From NCBI GenBank assembly GCA_037385685.1, contig JARRMW010000002.1, forward strand, positions 62,001 to 126,000: DNA of 64,000 bases, given 5' to 3'. Under the pieces are notes generated by a model. It saw nothing but the letters and a program-made list of their open reading frames with translations, was not told the origin of the DNA and searched no databases. A program made the translations under genes and the position numbers. The stretch is from Sva-25 sp037385685. Lineage in GTDB: Bacteria > Pseudomonadota > Gammaproteobacteria > Chromatiales > Chromatiaceae. Shown here one piece after another: positions 33,875 through 45,947 of the stretch (position 1 is the first letter of the stretch; the number at the start of each line of letters is the position of its first letter).

Positions 33875-34450
33875 TTACATCTGCGAGGCAACGAAATCCC
33901 AGTTGACCAGGCTCCACCAGGACTCGAGGTAGGCCGGGCGAGCGTTACGCTTGTCAATATAGTAAGCGTGCTCCCAGACATCGACGGTCAAAAGCGGTTT
34001 CATGCCATCGGTCAGCGGGCACCCTGCATTGCTGGTGTTGACGATTTCCAGTTCGCCATCCTTCATGACCAGCCAGGTCCAGCCGGAACCGAAGTTGGTT
34101 GCTGCCGAGGTCGTGAATGCCTGTTTGAAATCAGCGAAGGAGCCGAATTTCGCATTGATGGCGTCAGCCAGTGCACCTGTCGGTTCACCACCTGCATTCG
34201 GTCCCATGCAGTTGAAGTAGAAAGTGTGGTTCCAGACCTGTGCAGCATTATTGAAGATGCCACCGGCAGGAGCAGAGGCCACGATGTCTTCCAGTGACTT
34301 GTCCTCGAACTCGGTTCCCTTGATCAGGTTGTTGAGATTCGTGACATAAGTCGCATGGTGCTTGTCATGATGGAAGTCGAGCGTCTCCGCGGAGATGTGT
34401 GGCTCGAGAGCGTTTTTTTCGTAGGGAAGATCGGGAAGCTTGTGTTCCAT
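33875..34450 (-). CDS. sodB: Superoxide dismutase, iron type
   Basis: A 191-residue cytosolic enzyme that converts superoxide to peroxide and oxygen. Metal ligands are H27 (DFHHDKHH), H75 (VWNHTFY), D157 and H161 (DVWEHAYY). The Gln at AAQVWNH and the overall length of about 190 match the FeSOD branch. It has its own terminator and a promoter region of about 80 bp upstream. Its presence indicates life with oxygen. Confidence 0.96.
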   Translation of the reverse strand: MEHKLPDLPYEKNALEPHISAETLDFHHDKHHATYVTNLNNLIKGTEFEDKSLEDIVASAPAGGIFNNAAQVWNHTFYFNCMGPNAGGEPTGALADAINAKFGSFADFKQAFTTSAATNFGSGWTWLVMKDGELEIVNTSNAGCPLTDGMKPLLTVDVWEHAYYIDKRNARPAYLESWWSLVNWDFVASQM

Positions 34451-34529
34451 AGTCTTTAACTGCCTCTGATAGTTTCGTTATAAAAAAATGGCCTGCGGCA
34501 GCACTTAAGGGTACCGCAAAACCGGAAAC

Positions 34530-35486
34530 TCATTCGATGTCGTAGATTTGCAGAATCCCGGAAAGTTTTCCATCCTCATTAACCACGACAAGTGAGTTGA
34601 TTTTGTTCTCGAGCATCACCTGCTCGGCCTCGGCAAAGCGTTCATTTTCGCCAATGGTCTTCGGGGTCGTCGTCATGACCGTATTGCAGTGTGTATTCTG
34701 CAAATCGATGCCGGCTACGATCGCCCGCCTGAGATCACCGTCGGTAATGATTCCCAGGACCCTGTCATGTTCCGCAACGATCGCAATGCCCAGGCGCCCC
34801 TTGTTCATGACAGCAATGGTGTCCAGCATGCTCGTGCCGGTCACAACAACGGGCAAGGGTGGCCTGTGCATGACATCGCGAACCTTTGTGAGGAGCCTGC
34901 GGCCAAGACTCCCGCCGGGATGGAAACGTGCAAAATCACCGGGGTTGAACTGGCGCTCCTCGATCAGCGCAACAGCGATGGCATCGCCGAGCGCAAGCGT
35001 CGTGAGAGTCGAATTTGTTGGTGCGAGGTTATTCGGACAGACCTCGCGATCGACTGCCATGGTAAGGACAATGTCAGAATTGCGCGCCAGCGTGGAACCG
35101 GAATCGCCAACGATACAGATGATCGGGATCCCGAAGCTCTTCAGGCTCGGTATCAGCTTGTTGACCTCGTCGGTCTCACCGGAATAGCTGATCAGTACGA
35201 TGATGTCATCCGGTGTGATCATGCCAAGGTCGCCGTGAAACGCCTCGGCGGGATGGACGAAAAATGCCGGGGTGCCCGTCGAGGCCAGCGTAGCCGCGAT
35301 CTTGGAACCGATATGGCCCGACTTGCCCATGCCACAAATGATCGTATGCCCCTTTGCCCGGCGGATGCACTTGACTGCCTCGGCAAAGCTGCTGTCGATC
35401 TGTTTCTCGAGGTTCAGCACAGCCTCAGCCTGCTTGTGGACTGTCTCCTTCCCGAGCCTGATGAGTTCTTCGTCATTCAATCGCAT
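34530..35486 (-). CDS. kdsD: Arabinose-5-phosphate isomerase
   Basis: A 318-residue enzyme converting ribulose 5-phosphate to arabinose 5-phosphate for Kdo and lipopolysaccharide. A SIS sugar-isomerase domain (about 30-180) has ICGMGKSGHIGSKIAATLAS and ISYSGETDEV; HPGGSLGRRLLT follows, and two CBS domains fill 210-318. This is the KdsD/KpsF/GutQ family; KdsD is the likely housekeeping member. It starts inside the last 14 bases of ligA, with a GAAGAG ribosome-binding site in the ligA coding sequence, and is the last gene of the smc-zipA-ligA group. Confidence 0.92.
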   Translation of the reverse strand: MRLNDEELIRLGKETVHKQAEAVLNLEKQIDSSFAEAVKCIRRAKGHTIICGMGKSGHIGSKIAATLASTGTPAFFVHPAEAFHGDLGMITPDDIIVLISYSGETDEVNKLIPSLKSFGIPIICIVGDSGSTLARNSDIVLTMAVDREVCPNNLAPTNSTLTTLALGDAIAVALIEERQFNPGDFARFHPGGSLGRRLLTKVRDVMHRPPLPVVVTGTSMLDTIAVMNKGRLGIAIVAEHDRVLGIITDGDLRRAIVAGIDLQNTHCNTVMTTTPKTIGENERFAEAEQVMLENKINSLVVVNEDGKLSGILQIYDIE

Positions 35487-37491
35487 TGAGCATCTCTTCT
35501 AACTGGTCTTCATGAAGAATCTCGATGCCGAGATCCTGCGCTTTCGCGAGCTTTGAACCGGCTGCTTCACCGGCAACGACGTAATCGGTCTTTCCGGATA
35601 CGCTGCCCGCCACCTTCGCACCGAGCGCCTCGAGTTGAGCCTTGATCTGGTCCCGGGGTCGACTCAGCGCACCTGTCAGGACGAAGGTCTTGCCATCCAG
35701 AAGTTGGACTGCCTCTCCCGGCTTTTCAATCGCGGACCAGTGTATCCCCGCTTCGATCAGTCCCTGCAGTACCTCGATATTATGCTCCTGGCGGAAAAAC
35801 GAGGCGATGTGCGAGGCGACGATCGGACCGACGTCCGGCGTCTCCTGCAATGCATCCTCGTCGGCCTGCTCGATTGCTTCCAGTGTCAGGAAATGATTCG
35901 CAAGGCTGCGCGCGGTTGCCTCGCCAACCTCGCGAATACCCAGCGCATAGAGAAAACGCGGCAATGTCGTCGACTTGCTTTTCTCGAGCGCCTTGATCAG
36001 GTTCTGCGCCGACTTCTCGCCCATGCGATCGAGGGCCGCAATATCTGTGGCTTTCAGCGAATAGATATCCGCAACTGTCTTGACGAGCCCGTTTTCATCG
36101 AGCTGTTCAACCAGCTTGTCACCGAGTCCCTCGATGTCCATCGCCTTACGGGAGGCAAAATGCTTGATACCCTCCCGGCGCTGGGCGCTGCAGTAGAGCC
36201 CGCCACTACAGCGCGCAACGGCCTCACCCTCCACTCGCAGCACATCCGAGCCACAGACAGGACAGTGCGCAGGCAGTTCCGGCCTCTTCGCGTTCCCGGG
36301 TCGCTTGTCGGGAACCACCTGCACGACCTCGGGGATCACATCACCGGCGCGGCGGATGATAACGGTATCGCCCACCCGCACATCCTTGCGTTCGATTTCA
36401 TCCATGTTGTGCAAGGTCGCATTACTGACTGTGACACCGGCAACTGTGACAGGCTTGAGTCGTGCAACAGGCGTGATCGCACCCGTGCGGCCGACCTGGA
36501 ACTCGATATCCTCGACAACTGTCAGCTCTTCCTGGGCCGGGAACTTGTGTGCAACAGCCCAGCGCGGCGCACGACTGACGAAGCCGAGCCTGTCTTGCTC
36601 CTCAAAGCTGTCGACCTTGTAGACGACGCCGTCAATCTCGTATGGCAGGCTGTCACGCCGCGCAAGGATATTGGCGTAATACTCCAGGCACTGCCCGATG
36701 CCTTCGAGACACTTCAGTTCAGGCGACACCGGGACACCGATTTCCCTGAGCTGCTGCATCGCTGCCGCATGGCTATCGGCAATCGCCTCGTCAGTCTCGC
36801 CAAGACCATAGGCATAGAATGAAAGTGGACGTTTCGCGGTCAGCCGGGGATCAAGCTGGCGCAGACTGCCTGCAGCGGCATTGCGCGGGTTGGCGAAAGT
36901 CTTGTCTCCGGCCTTGCGCGCTTCGGCATTGAGCTTCTCGAAGCCCGCCTTTGGCATGAAAACCTCACCACGGACCTCGAGCAAGGCCGGATACTGCTTT
37001 CCGAGAAGCCTGAGGGGGATAGCCTCGATAGTGCGCACGTTACTGGTAACGTCCTCGCCCCGCTCACCGTCACCCCGCGTCGCACCCTGGACAAGTCTGC
37101 CGTTTTCATAGCGCAAGCTGATGGCGAGACCATCGAGCTTTGGCTCGGCCGTGTAGACAACCGCCTTGTCAGTTCCGAGACGATCGCGAACACGTCGGTC
37201 GAAATCTGCCAGTTCCTCGTCACTGAAGACATTATCGAGCGAGAGCATGCGTACCGCGTGACGAACCTCCTCGAAGCCCGGCGACGGCTGGTCGCCAACA
37301 CGGCGTGTCGGGGAGTCTTCGGTGATGAACTCGGGATGCTGTTGCTCGAGTTGCTGGAGCTCCCGAAAAAGGCGGTCGTATTCTGCATCCGGAATCAGCG
37401 GAGCATCGAGGACATAGTAGCGGTAATTGTGCAGGCGGATCTGCTCGCGCAGTTCCTCGACCCTGCGCTCAACCTCGCCAGCCTGGCTCAT
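35473..37491 (-). CDS. ligA: NAD-dependent DNA ligase
   Basis: A 672-residue ligase that seals nicks in replication and repair using NAD+. The order of domains is normal: Ia domain, adenylation domain with active-site lysine in AEPKLDGLAIS near 118, OB fold, a four-cysteine zinc finger (CPVCGSDV ... CSGGLYCSAQ) near 410-435, helix-hairpin-helix repeats, and a C-terminal BRCT domain (LDGKTFVLTGALSRPRDQIK). Its ATG overlaps the zipA stop (ATGA), and its end overlaps kdsD. Confidence 0.97.
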   Translation of the reverse strand: MSQAGEVERRVEELREQIRLHNYRYYVLDAPLIPDAEYDRLFRELQQLEQQHPEFITEDSPTRRVGDQPSPGFEEVRHAVRMLSLDNVFSDEELADFDRRVRDRLGTDKAVVYTAEPKLDGLAISLRYENGRLVQGATRGDGERGEDVTSNVRTIEAIPLRLLGKQYPALLEVRGEVFMPKAGFEKLNAEARKAGDKTFANPRNAAAGSLRQLDPRLTAKRPLSFYAYGLGETDEAIADSHAAAMQQLREIGVPVSPELKCLEGIGQCLEYYANILARRDSLPYEIDGVVYKVDSFEEQDRLGFVSRAPRWAVAHKFPAQEELTVVEDIEFQVGRTGAITPVARLKPVTVAGVTVSNATLHNMDEIERKDVRVGDTVIIRRAGDVIPEVVQVVPDKRPGNAKRPELPAHCPVCGSDVLRVEGEAVARCSGGLYCSAQRREGIKHFASRKAMDIEGLGDKLVEQLDENGLVKTVADIYSLKATDIAALDRMGEKSAQNLIKALEKSKSTTLPRFLYALGIREVGEATARSLANHFLTLEAIEQADEDALQETPDVGPIVASHIASFFRQEHNIEVLQGLIEAGIHWSAIEKPGEAVQLLDGKTFVLTGALSRPRDQIKAQLEALGAKVAGSVSGKTDYVVAGEAAGSKLAKAQDLGIEILHEDQLEEMLNAIE

Positions 37492-38219
37492 GCCGTCTGG
37501 GCCGCATAGGAATTCGCCAGGTTCTGCAGGTCAGTAAATGTCTCTTCCGATAGCGGCTGGTGCTGGCTGTCAAGAAGCTTGCCATCCAGCTGTACAGCGA
37601 GCTGCTGGGCCGTTTCATACATGTCTTCAAGGATTTCGCTACCGGTCCGCACAGAAGGAAGTCGGCCAAAGAGCGTCAGACCGGACGTCGTGAAACGCGA
37701 CATATCCTGGATCGGGAAGGTGCCGGGCTCGACCATACTGGCAACCGTGAAGAGAATATGTTCCTGCTTTTCGTCATAACGGTAGAAGACATCCATCGGT
37801 CCCGGAACAAGATTCAATGAACGCATCGCGCTCATGATGGCATCGCCACTGAAATATTTCTTGTTGGAAGCGATGCTGAGAATCAGGATGGTGTCGTTGC
37901 GCTGCTGGCTGTGCGTATCCGGTTCCGGCTCCAGGTCATCCTCGGCAAAGAGCACAGGTTCAGGCTGCTGATCCGGGCGTTCCTCGAAATGCGGTGTTGC
38001 TGCCTGGATGTAGGGAATACTTTTCTCGCGGCTGGTGACCAGTTCGTCGAGTTCGTTGATCTGGTCAGTCAAGGAATCCGGGTCGTCGAATGCCTCGCTG
38101 TGTTCGCGCTTTTTGTGAGAAGCCGGACGGGTTCGCTTGTGACGTTCCCAAAGGTAAACGGCTGCGATGAACAGCAGTCCAAGAACCAGTATCAGGAGCC
38201 GTAATTCACCGGAAGTCAT
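37488..38219 (-). CDS. zipA: Cell division protein ZipA
   Basis: A 243-residue bitopic membrane protein that tethers FtsZ to the membrane at division. One N-terminal helix (LRLLILVLGLLFIAAVYLWE, 5-24) is followed by a short basic stretch, a variable acidic linker (about 40-105) and the C-terminal FtsZ-binding domain (ILILSIASNKKYFSGDAIM onward). It lies between smc and ligA, the usual gammaproteobacterial order. GAGGATCGAG precedes the ATG as ribosome-binding site. The linker is shorter than in E. coli, so the protein is shorter overall. Confidence 0.93.
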   Translation of the reverse strand: MTSGELRLLILVLGLLFIAAVYLWERHKRTRPASHKKREHSEAFDDPDSLTDQINELDELVTSREKSIPYIQAATPHFEERPDQQPEPVLFAEDDLEPEPDTHSQQRNDTILILSIASNKKYFSGDAIMSAMRSLNLVPGPMDVFYRYDEKQEHILFTVASMVEPGTFPIQDMSRFTTSGLTLFGRLPSVRTGSEILEDMYETAQQLAVQLDGKLLDSQHQPLSEETFTDLQNLANSYAAQTA

Positions 38220-38239
38220 CTCGATCCTCTACGAGTCTG

Positions 38240-41737
<3,498 letters not shown>

Positions 41738-41934
41738 GGGGCGCTAGGATACTGAAGAAACGGCAACTCGTCTATGCTCGAATTATTCTCGATTAATTAT
41801 TTATCTTATTGTTTTTTATTGTTTTATTATTTCTTGCTGCAGGCCGATTACCAACCGTTGGCGAGACCTTTTACACCTCCCCTCAAAAGGACTGTTCAAT
41901 TCCGCGTCAACAGGTCCCGGAAAGGCTTTTCACG

Positions 41935-41940
41935 TATAAT
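41935..41940 (+). promoter_or_regulatory. Probable -10 element of queF
   Basis: A perfect TATAAT lies 40 bases upstream of the queF ATG; the following start point would give a leader of about 34 bases. No good -35 is seen at 16-18 bp, so it may rely on extended -10 contacts or an activator. Confidence 0.45.
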
Positions 41941-41980
41941 AACTCCCTGTTTTTCACGACACGCCCTGATCCAGATACTC

Positions 41981-42370
41981 ATGTCCACAAAACCAAGCAA
42001 AGCGCTGGAAACGTTCGACAATCCCCGACCCGAAATCGACTACACCATCCGCATACGGATACCGGAATTCACCTGTCTCTGCCCCAAGACAGGACAACCC
42101 GATTTCGCTGAACTTCTGCTGGAGTATGTGCCGGATAACAAGTGCGTCGAACTCAAGTCGCTCAAGCTCTACATCTGGTCCTTCCGTGAACAGGGCGCTT
42201 TCCATGAAGCCGTCACGAACGAGATGCTCGCCGACCTTGTGCAGGCAACCAGTCCCAGGTTCATGCGCCTGACGGCCGACTTCAACGTACGCGGCGGTAT
42301 CTATACCAAGGTTGTTGCAGAGCACCGCGATCCGGCGTGGACGCCCCCTCTCAAGGTCGAACTTCCCTGA
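41981..42370 (+). CDS. queF: NADPH-dependent 7-cyano-7-deazaguanine reductase, QueF type I
   Basis: A 129-residue enzyme reducing preQ0 to preQ1 in queuosine synthesis. The catalytic Cys lies in FTCLCPKTGQPDFAELLLEY and the QueF motif is VELKSLKLYIWSFREQGAFH near 60-79, both intact. The short single-domain form is type I. I start at ATG 41981 because a -10 element and short leader fit it; the open frame upstream to 41774 is AT-rich and noncoding. folE2, which makes the pathway precursor, is in the same window 19 kb away. Confidence 0.93.
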   Translation: MSTKPSKALETFDNPRPEIDYTIRIRIPEFTCLCPKTGQPDFAELLLEYVPDNKCVELKSLKLYIWSFREQGAFHEAVTNEMLADLVQATSPRFMRLTADFNVRGGIYTKVVAEHRDPAWTPPLKVELP

Positions 42371-42426
42371 GGTTCTGAATCGCTCTGCGATGACCTCATC
42401 TGATACGCGCGTCGGCGCGCACCCGA

Positions 42427-42926
42427 GTGACTTTTGTTCCGGCAAAAGTCACCAAAACCATTCGCTCTGCAGTGCAGGGATGCACAAATGCCGCGATGCC
42501 AGGAAGGCGAAGAGCGGCCGACGCACAACCCTTCGGGTTTCCTCGCGTACTAGGTCAAACAGGCGAGGCCGTAAACTCGCTACGCTCAGACATACGGCCT
42601 CTTATTTCCTGTTTGCCCTGTGCCGCTCGGTTGCGCGTAAGTCGCAGTTGGCGAACGGCTAAGCCCTGCTTGTAGGAGCCCGCACCGCGGGCGAATTCTT
42701 CGACGAGAGGGCTCGGCTTCTACAGATGAGCCTGAAAAGCAGGAAATCTTCCCCCTTCTAACGCGTCGAGCATCGCGTTCTCTGACAGGAGGCAAGCGAG
42801 GCGTGTCTGAGCGTAGCGAGTTGGCGAGCGCCTGTCAGGGACGCGAAGCGCAGAGAAGCCGCAGGCCGCGTTAGCAGGGTGCCCTTTCTTTTGCTGACTT
42901 TTCTTTGGGCACGCAAAGAAAAGTCA
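42427..42926. repeat. Composite repeat island (MITE-like), 500 bp
   Basis: The 664-bp gap after queF holds no gene but several related folded sequences. It starts with gtgacttttg/caaaagtcac (42427-42452) and ends with tgacttttctttg/caaagaaaagtca (42895-42926), hairpins sharing gactttt. Inside are aggccgta/tacggcct (42566-42600) and a perfect 17-bp inverted repeat ctcgctacgctcagaca (42576-42592 and, inverted, 42804-42820). cgcgatgc (42494 region) is also mirrored near 42771. The partial mirror symmetry suggests one large palindromic mobile repeat that later took in a REP. Confidence 0.6.
42672..42725. repeat. REP element
   Basis: tgtaggagcccgc...gcgggcgaa and the closing gggctcggcttctaca form the imperfect palindrome typical of gammaproteobacterial REPs ('tgtaggagc' type). 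This family is normally spread by RAYT transposases, a relic of which occurs at 6645-6946. Confidence 0.75.
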
Positions 42927-43034
42927 GGTGTCGCGGCGCACCCGCCGTTATCAAAATAAAGTCTGCGCGCAGACGCGCGCATCAAAATCCATCATCGCAA
43001 AGCGACACATAATCAAAGCTCAGGAAAAGAAAAA

Positions 43035-43808
43035 TCAGGTTCTTAACCCTATTCCCCGATCGAGCAGATACAGACTCAAACCACCCAGGACCAGGATAAA
43101 TCCCATGATGATCCCGAGCGCAACGGCGAGGTTGATATCAGAAACACCGAGCAGACCGTAGCGAAAGGCATTCACCATGTAGAGCACCGGATTCGCAAGC
43201 GAGACTTTCTGCCAGAACTCCGGCAACAGCTGGATCGAATAGAAAACACCGCCGAGATAGGTCAGCGGGGTGAGCACGAATGTCGGCACGATGGAAATAT
43301 CGTCAAAACTTTTCGCATAGACAGCATTGATAAAGCCAGCGAGCGAAAAGAGGATCGAGGTCAGGATAAACACAGCGAGCGAAACCGTGAAGCTGTGAAT
43401 CCTGATGTCCGCAAAGAAAATGGCCACGAGGGTCACAAGCACCCCGACTGTCAGGCCACGTGCAACCCCCCCGCCGACATAACCGGCCAGGATGACCCAG
43501 TTCGGCACCGGACTCGTCAGCAGCTCCTCGATGTTACGCATGTACTTGGCCTGAAAAAAGCTGGAGACGACATTGGCGTAAGAGTTGGTGATCACGGCCA
43601 TGAGAATCAGGCCCGGGACGATGAAATCGATGTAGCTGAAGCCTTCCATCTCGCCAATGCGCTCACCGATGAGCTGCCCGAAAATGATGAAATAGAGCGC
43701 CATGGTCATGGCAGGTGGTACGACAGTCTGGCCCCAGATGCGTATGAAGCGCAGAAACTCCTTGATGATGATGGTCTGGAAAGGCGTCCGGATATTGACG
43801 TTACGCAT
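43035..43808 (-). CDS. yadH: ABC-2 type permease, YadH-like
   Basis: A 257-residue permease with six membrane helices, of the ABC-2 family. RNIEELLTSPVPNWVILAGYVGGGVARG near 90-117 and TPLTYLGGVFYSIQLLPEFWQ near 180-200 are characteristic. It overlaps the ATP-binding gene by eight bases and matches E. coli YadH in length (256) and partner. The transported substrate is unknown; polysaccharide or lipid export is often suggested for the family. Confidence 0.92.
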   Translation of the reverse strand: MRNVNIRTPFQTIIIKEFLRFIRIWGQTVVPPAMTMALYFIIFGQLIGERIGEMEGFSYIDFIVPGLILMAVITNSYANVVSSFFQAKYMRNIEELLTSPVPNWVILAGYVGGGVARGLTVGVLVTLVAIFFADIRIHSFTVSLAVFILTSILFSLAGFINAVYAKSFDDISIVPTFVLTPLTYLGGVFYSIQLLPEFWQKVSLANPVLYMVNAFRYGLLGVSDINLAVALGIIMGFILVLGGLSLYLLDRGIGLRT

Positions 43809-44724
43809 CTGTATTCACCGACGCAGTTTTTTCGAGGAAGAGCTGTTCGAGACGATTCTGCTTGTTACGCATGCTCGAAACCCTGATTCCTTTCCCAGCC
43901 AGCCTGGCAAAGAGTTCGCTGAGTCCGTTTTCCTTCTTTACGAGCACCTCGAGGGTTATGTCATCGCGCTGTCGTATCTCGTAGCCATCGACAAGCAACG
44001 GCTCTTTGAGTGGCTGATCAAGATTGAGCACATAGACTTCCTGATGCAGTTGGGAGAGCAGCTTGTGCATGGTACTCATCTCAGCGATGCGTCCATCGTT
44101 GATGATGGCGATGTTTCGGCAGAGGTTTTCCGCCTCCTCGAGATAGTGCGTCGTGAGTATGATGGTCGTGCCGCGAGTGTTGATTTCAGTGAGAAACTCC
44201 CACATGGAACGGCGGATCTCGATATCCACGCCGGCCGTCGGCTCATCAAGAATCAGCAGCCTCGGCTCATGCATGAGTGCGCGCGCGATCATCATGCGGC
44301 GCTTCATCCCCCCGGAGAGTTCCCGTGCCTGGCTGCGTCGCTTGTCCCACAGTTCCAGCAGCATCAGGAGTTCTTCGGCACGCATGCGCGCCTGACGACG
44401 TGGAATGCTCTGGTAACCGGCCTGGTTAATGAGAATCTCCTCGACCGGCTCCCACTGGTTGAAATTGAACTCTTGCGGAACCAGCCCGATGTGACGCTTG
44501 ACTGCCATCGGGTTCATATCGAGATCGTCACCGAAAACCTCGACGCGTCCGCCACTCTTGTTGACGAGAGAACAGATGATGCCGATTGCCGTGGACTTGC
44601 CGGCACCGTTAGGCCCCAGCAACGCAAAGAAATCCCCCTCTTCGACATCGAGATTGATTCCCTTGAGGGCATGGTGACCGTTCCGGTAGGTTTTTTCGAG
44701 GTTCTGGATCGACAGTGCAAGCAT
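43801..44724 (-). CDS. yadG: ABC transporter ATP-binding protein, YadG-like
   Basis: A 307-residue ATPase with Walker A LGPNGAGKSTAIGI near 35, signature ELSGGMKRRMMIARAL near 132, and Walker B LLILDEPTAGVDIEIR near 155; the C-terminal 80 residues are the usual extra domain. ATG 44724 is used in preference to an upstream TTG. AAAGGAG lies 14 bases before it. It works with the YadH-like permease next to it; E. coli YadG has 308 residues. Confidence 0.93.
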   Translation of the reverse strand: MLALSIQNLEKTYRNGHHALKGINLDVEEGDFFALLGPNGAGKSTAIGIICSLVNKSGGRVEVFGDDLDMNPMAVKRHIGLVPQEFNFNQWEPVEEILINQAGYQSIPRRQARMRAEELLMLLELWDKRRSQARELSGGMKRRMMIARALMHEPRLLILDEPTAGVDIEIRRSMWEFLTEINTRGTTIILTTHYLEEAENLCRNIAIINDGRIAEMSTMHKLLSQLHQEVYVLNLDQPLKEPLLVDGYEIRQRDDITLEVLVKKENGLSELFARLAGKGIRVSSMRNKQNRLEQLFLEKTASVNTDA

Positions 44725-44747
44725 GGTCCGGTCCGTTCTCTCCTTTG

Positions 44748-45080
44748 TCAACCGAGTTTCACGGCGGTGCCTGCCGCCGTTACCATGAGCATGCCGCCAT
44801 TCTCGCCGAGGGTCTCATAGTCGATATCGACACCGACGATTGCATCCGCGCCCCGTTCGATGGCCTGCTCGCGCATCTCCTCGAAGGCGTGCTCGCGGGC
44901 TTTTCGCAACTCTTTCTCGTAGGCGCCGGCACGGCCTCCGACGATGTCACGGATACCGGCGAAAAAATCACGCACGATGTTGGCGCCGAGAATTGCCTCA
45001 CCGGTCACGATGCCGTTGTACTCCCGGATGCTGTATCCCTCGAGAGTATGCGTCGTCGAGATGATCAATGATTTCTCCAT
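44748..45080 (-). CDS. ybjQ: YbjQ/UPF0145 family protein
   Basis: A 110-residue cytosolic protein of the YbjQ (DUF74) family, with IISTTHTLEGYSIREYNGIV at the start, GEAILGANIVRDFFAGIRDIVGGR near 30-50 and GADAIVGVDIDYE near 80. It forms homo-oligomers in known structures but has no settled function; heavy-metal binding has been proposed. ATG 45080 is used because the family begins with this segment. It lies between trpC and yadG on the same strand. Confidence 0.9.
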   Translation of the reverse strand: MEKSLIISTTHTLEGYSIREYNGIVTGEAILGANIVRDFFAGIRDIVGGRAGAYEKELRKAREHAFEEMREQAIERGADAIVGVDIDYETLGENGGMLMVTAAGTAVKLG

Positions 45081-45149
45081 TCTGCAAAATGCGTGCGACA
45101 GTATAGCGCCTGCGGTTTGTAGCAACAGGCAACATAAGTGCCAGGCGGG

Positions 45150-45947
45150 TCAGGAAAAGAGTTCTGCGAGTTTTGCGCCAGGGTCGTCGGAGCGCATGAA
45201 GGCTTCACCAACGAGGAAGGCATTGACATCATGCTCGCGCATCAGGCGCACGTCGCCCGGCGTATGTATACCGCTCTCTGTGACGACGACACGATCCTGC
45301 GGTATACGATCGAGAAGAGAAAGTGTGGTTTCAAGACTCACATCGAAAGTGCGCAAATTGCGATTATTGATACCCACGAGACGATTATCAGCAGCAAGAG
45401 CGCGTTCAAGTTCGGCAGCATCATGCACCTCGATGAGAACGTCCATACCCAGTTCATGCGCCAGGTCATTGAGCTCCAGCATCCGTGCATCCTCCAGACA
45501 GGAGACGATCAGCAGGATACAGTCGGCATTGATCGCGCGCGCCTCGTAGACCTGGTATGGATCAACAATGAAATCCTTGCGGATGACAGGCAGACTGCAA
45601 GCGGCCCTGGCCTCCTGCAGATAGGCATCACTCCCCTGAAAGAAATCCGTGTCGGTCAGCACCGAAAGGCAGGCAGCCCCATTGGCCGCGTAGCTGCGCG
45701 CAATGTCGGCTGGACGGAAATCCCCGCGCAGCACGCCTTTGGAGGGCGATGCCCTCTTGATCTCAGCAATGACGCCTGACTTTCCGGCATCGATCTTCGC
45801 CTGGATGGCATCTGCAAAGCCACGCGGGGCATCGGCAAGCTTAAGCCTGGCTTTCAGATCATCCATGGGCACCGAGGCGCTGCGCGCTGCAATCTCCTCG
45901 AGCTTGCGCGCAACAATCTTTTTCAGGATATCCGGTGTCTCGTTCAT
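45150..45947 (-). CDS. trpC: Indole-3-glycerol-phosphate synthase
   Basis: A 265-residue TIM-barrel enzyme closing the indole ring from CdRP in tryptophan synthesis. IAEIKRASPSKGVLRGDF near 55 has the catalytic Lys; LPVIRKDFIVDPYQVYEARA near 110, IGVNNRNLRTFDV-type GINNRNLRTFDVSLETT near 180, and VVTESGIHTPGDV near 208 follow. It is the single-domain form (no fused TrpF). Its ATG overlaps the trpD stop. It is the last gene of the trpE-G-D-C group. Confidence 0.96.
   Translation of the reverse strand: MNETPDILKKIVARKLEEIAARSASVPMDDLKARLKLADAPRGFADAIQAKIDAGKSGVIAEIKRASPSKGVLRGDFRPADIARSYAANGAACLSVLTDTDFFQGSDAYLQEARAACSLPVIRKDFIVDPYQVYEARAINADCILLIVSCLEDARMLELNDLAHELGMDVLIEVHDAAELERALAADNRLVGINNRNLRTFDVSLETTLSLLDRIPQDRVVVTESGIHTPGDVRLMREHDVNAFLVGEAFMRSDDPGAKLAELFS

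Noticed and set aside
35635..36822. 395-codon plus-strand open frame inside ligA
   Set aside because: Antisense to ligA; the minus strand shows all ligase motifs over the same bases.
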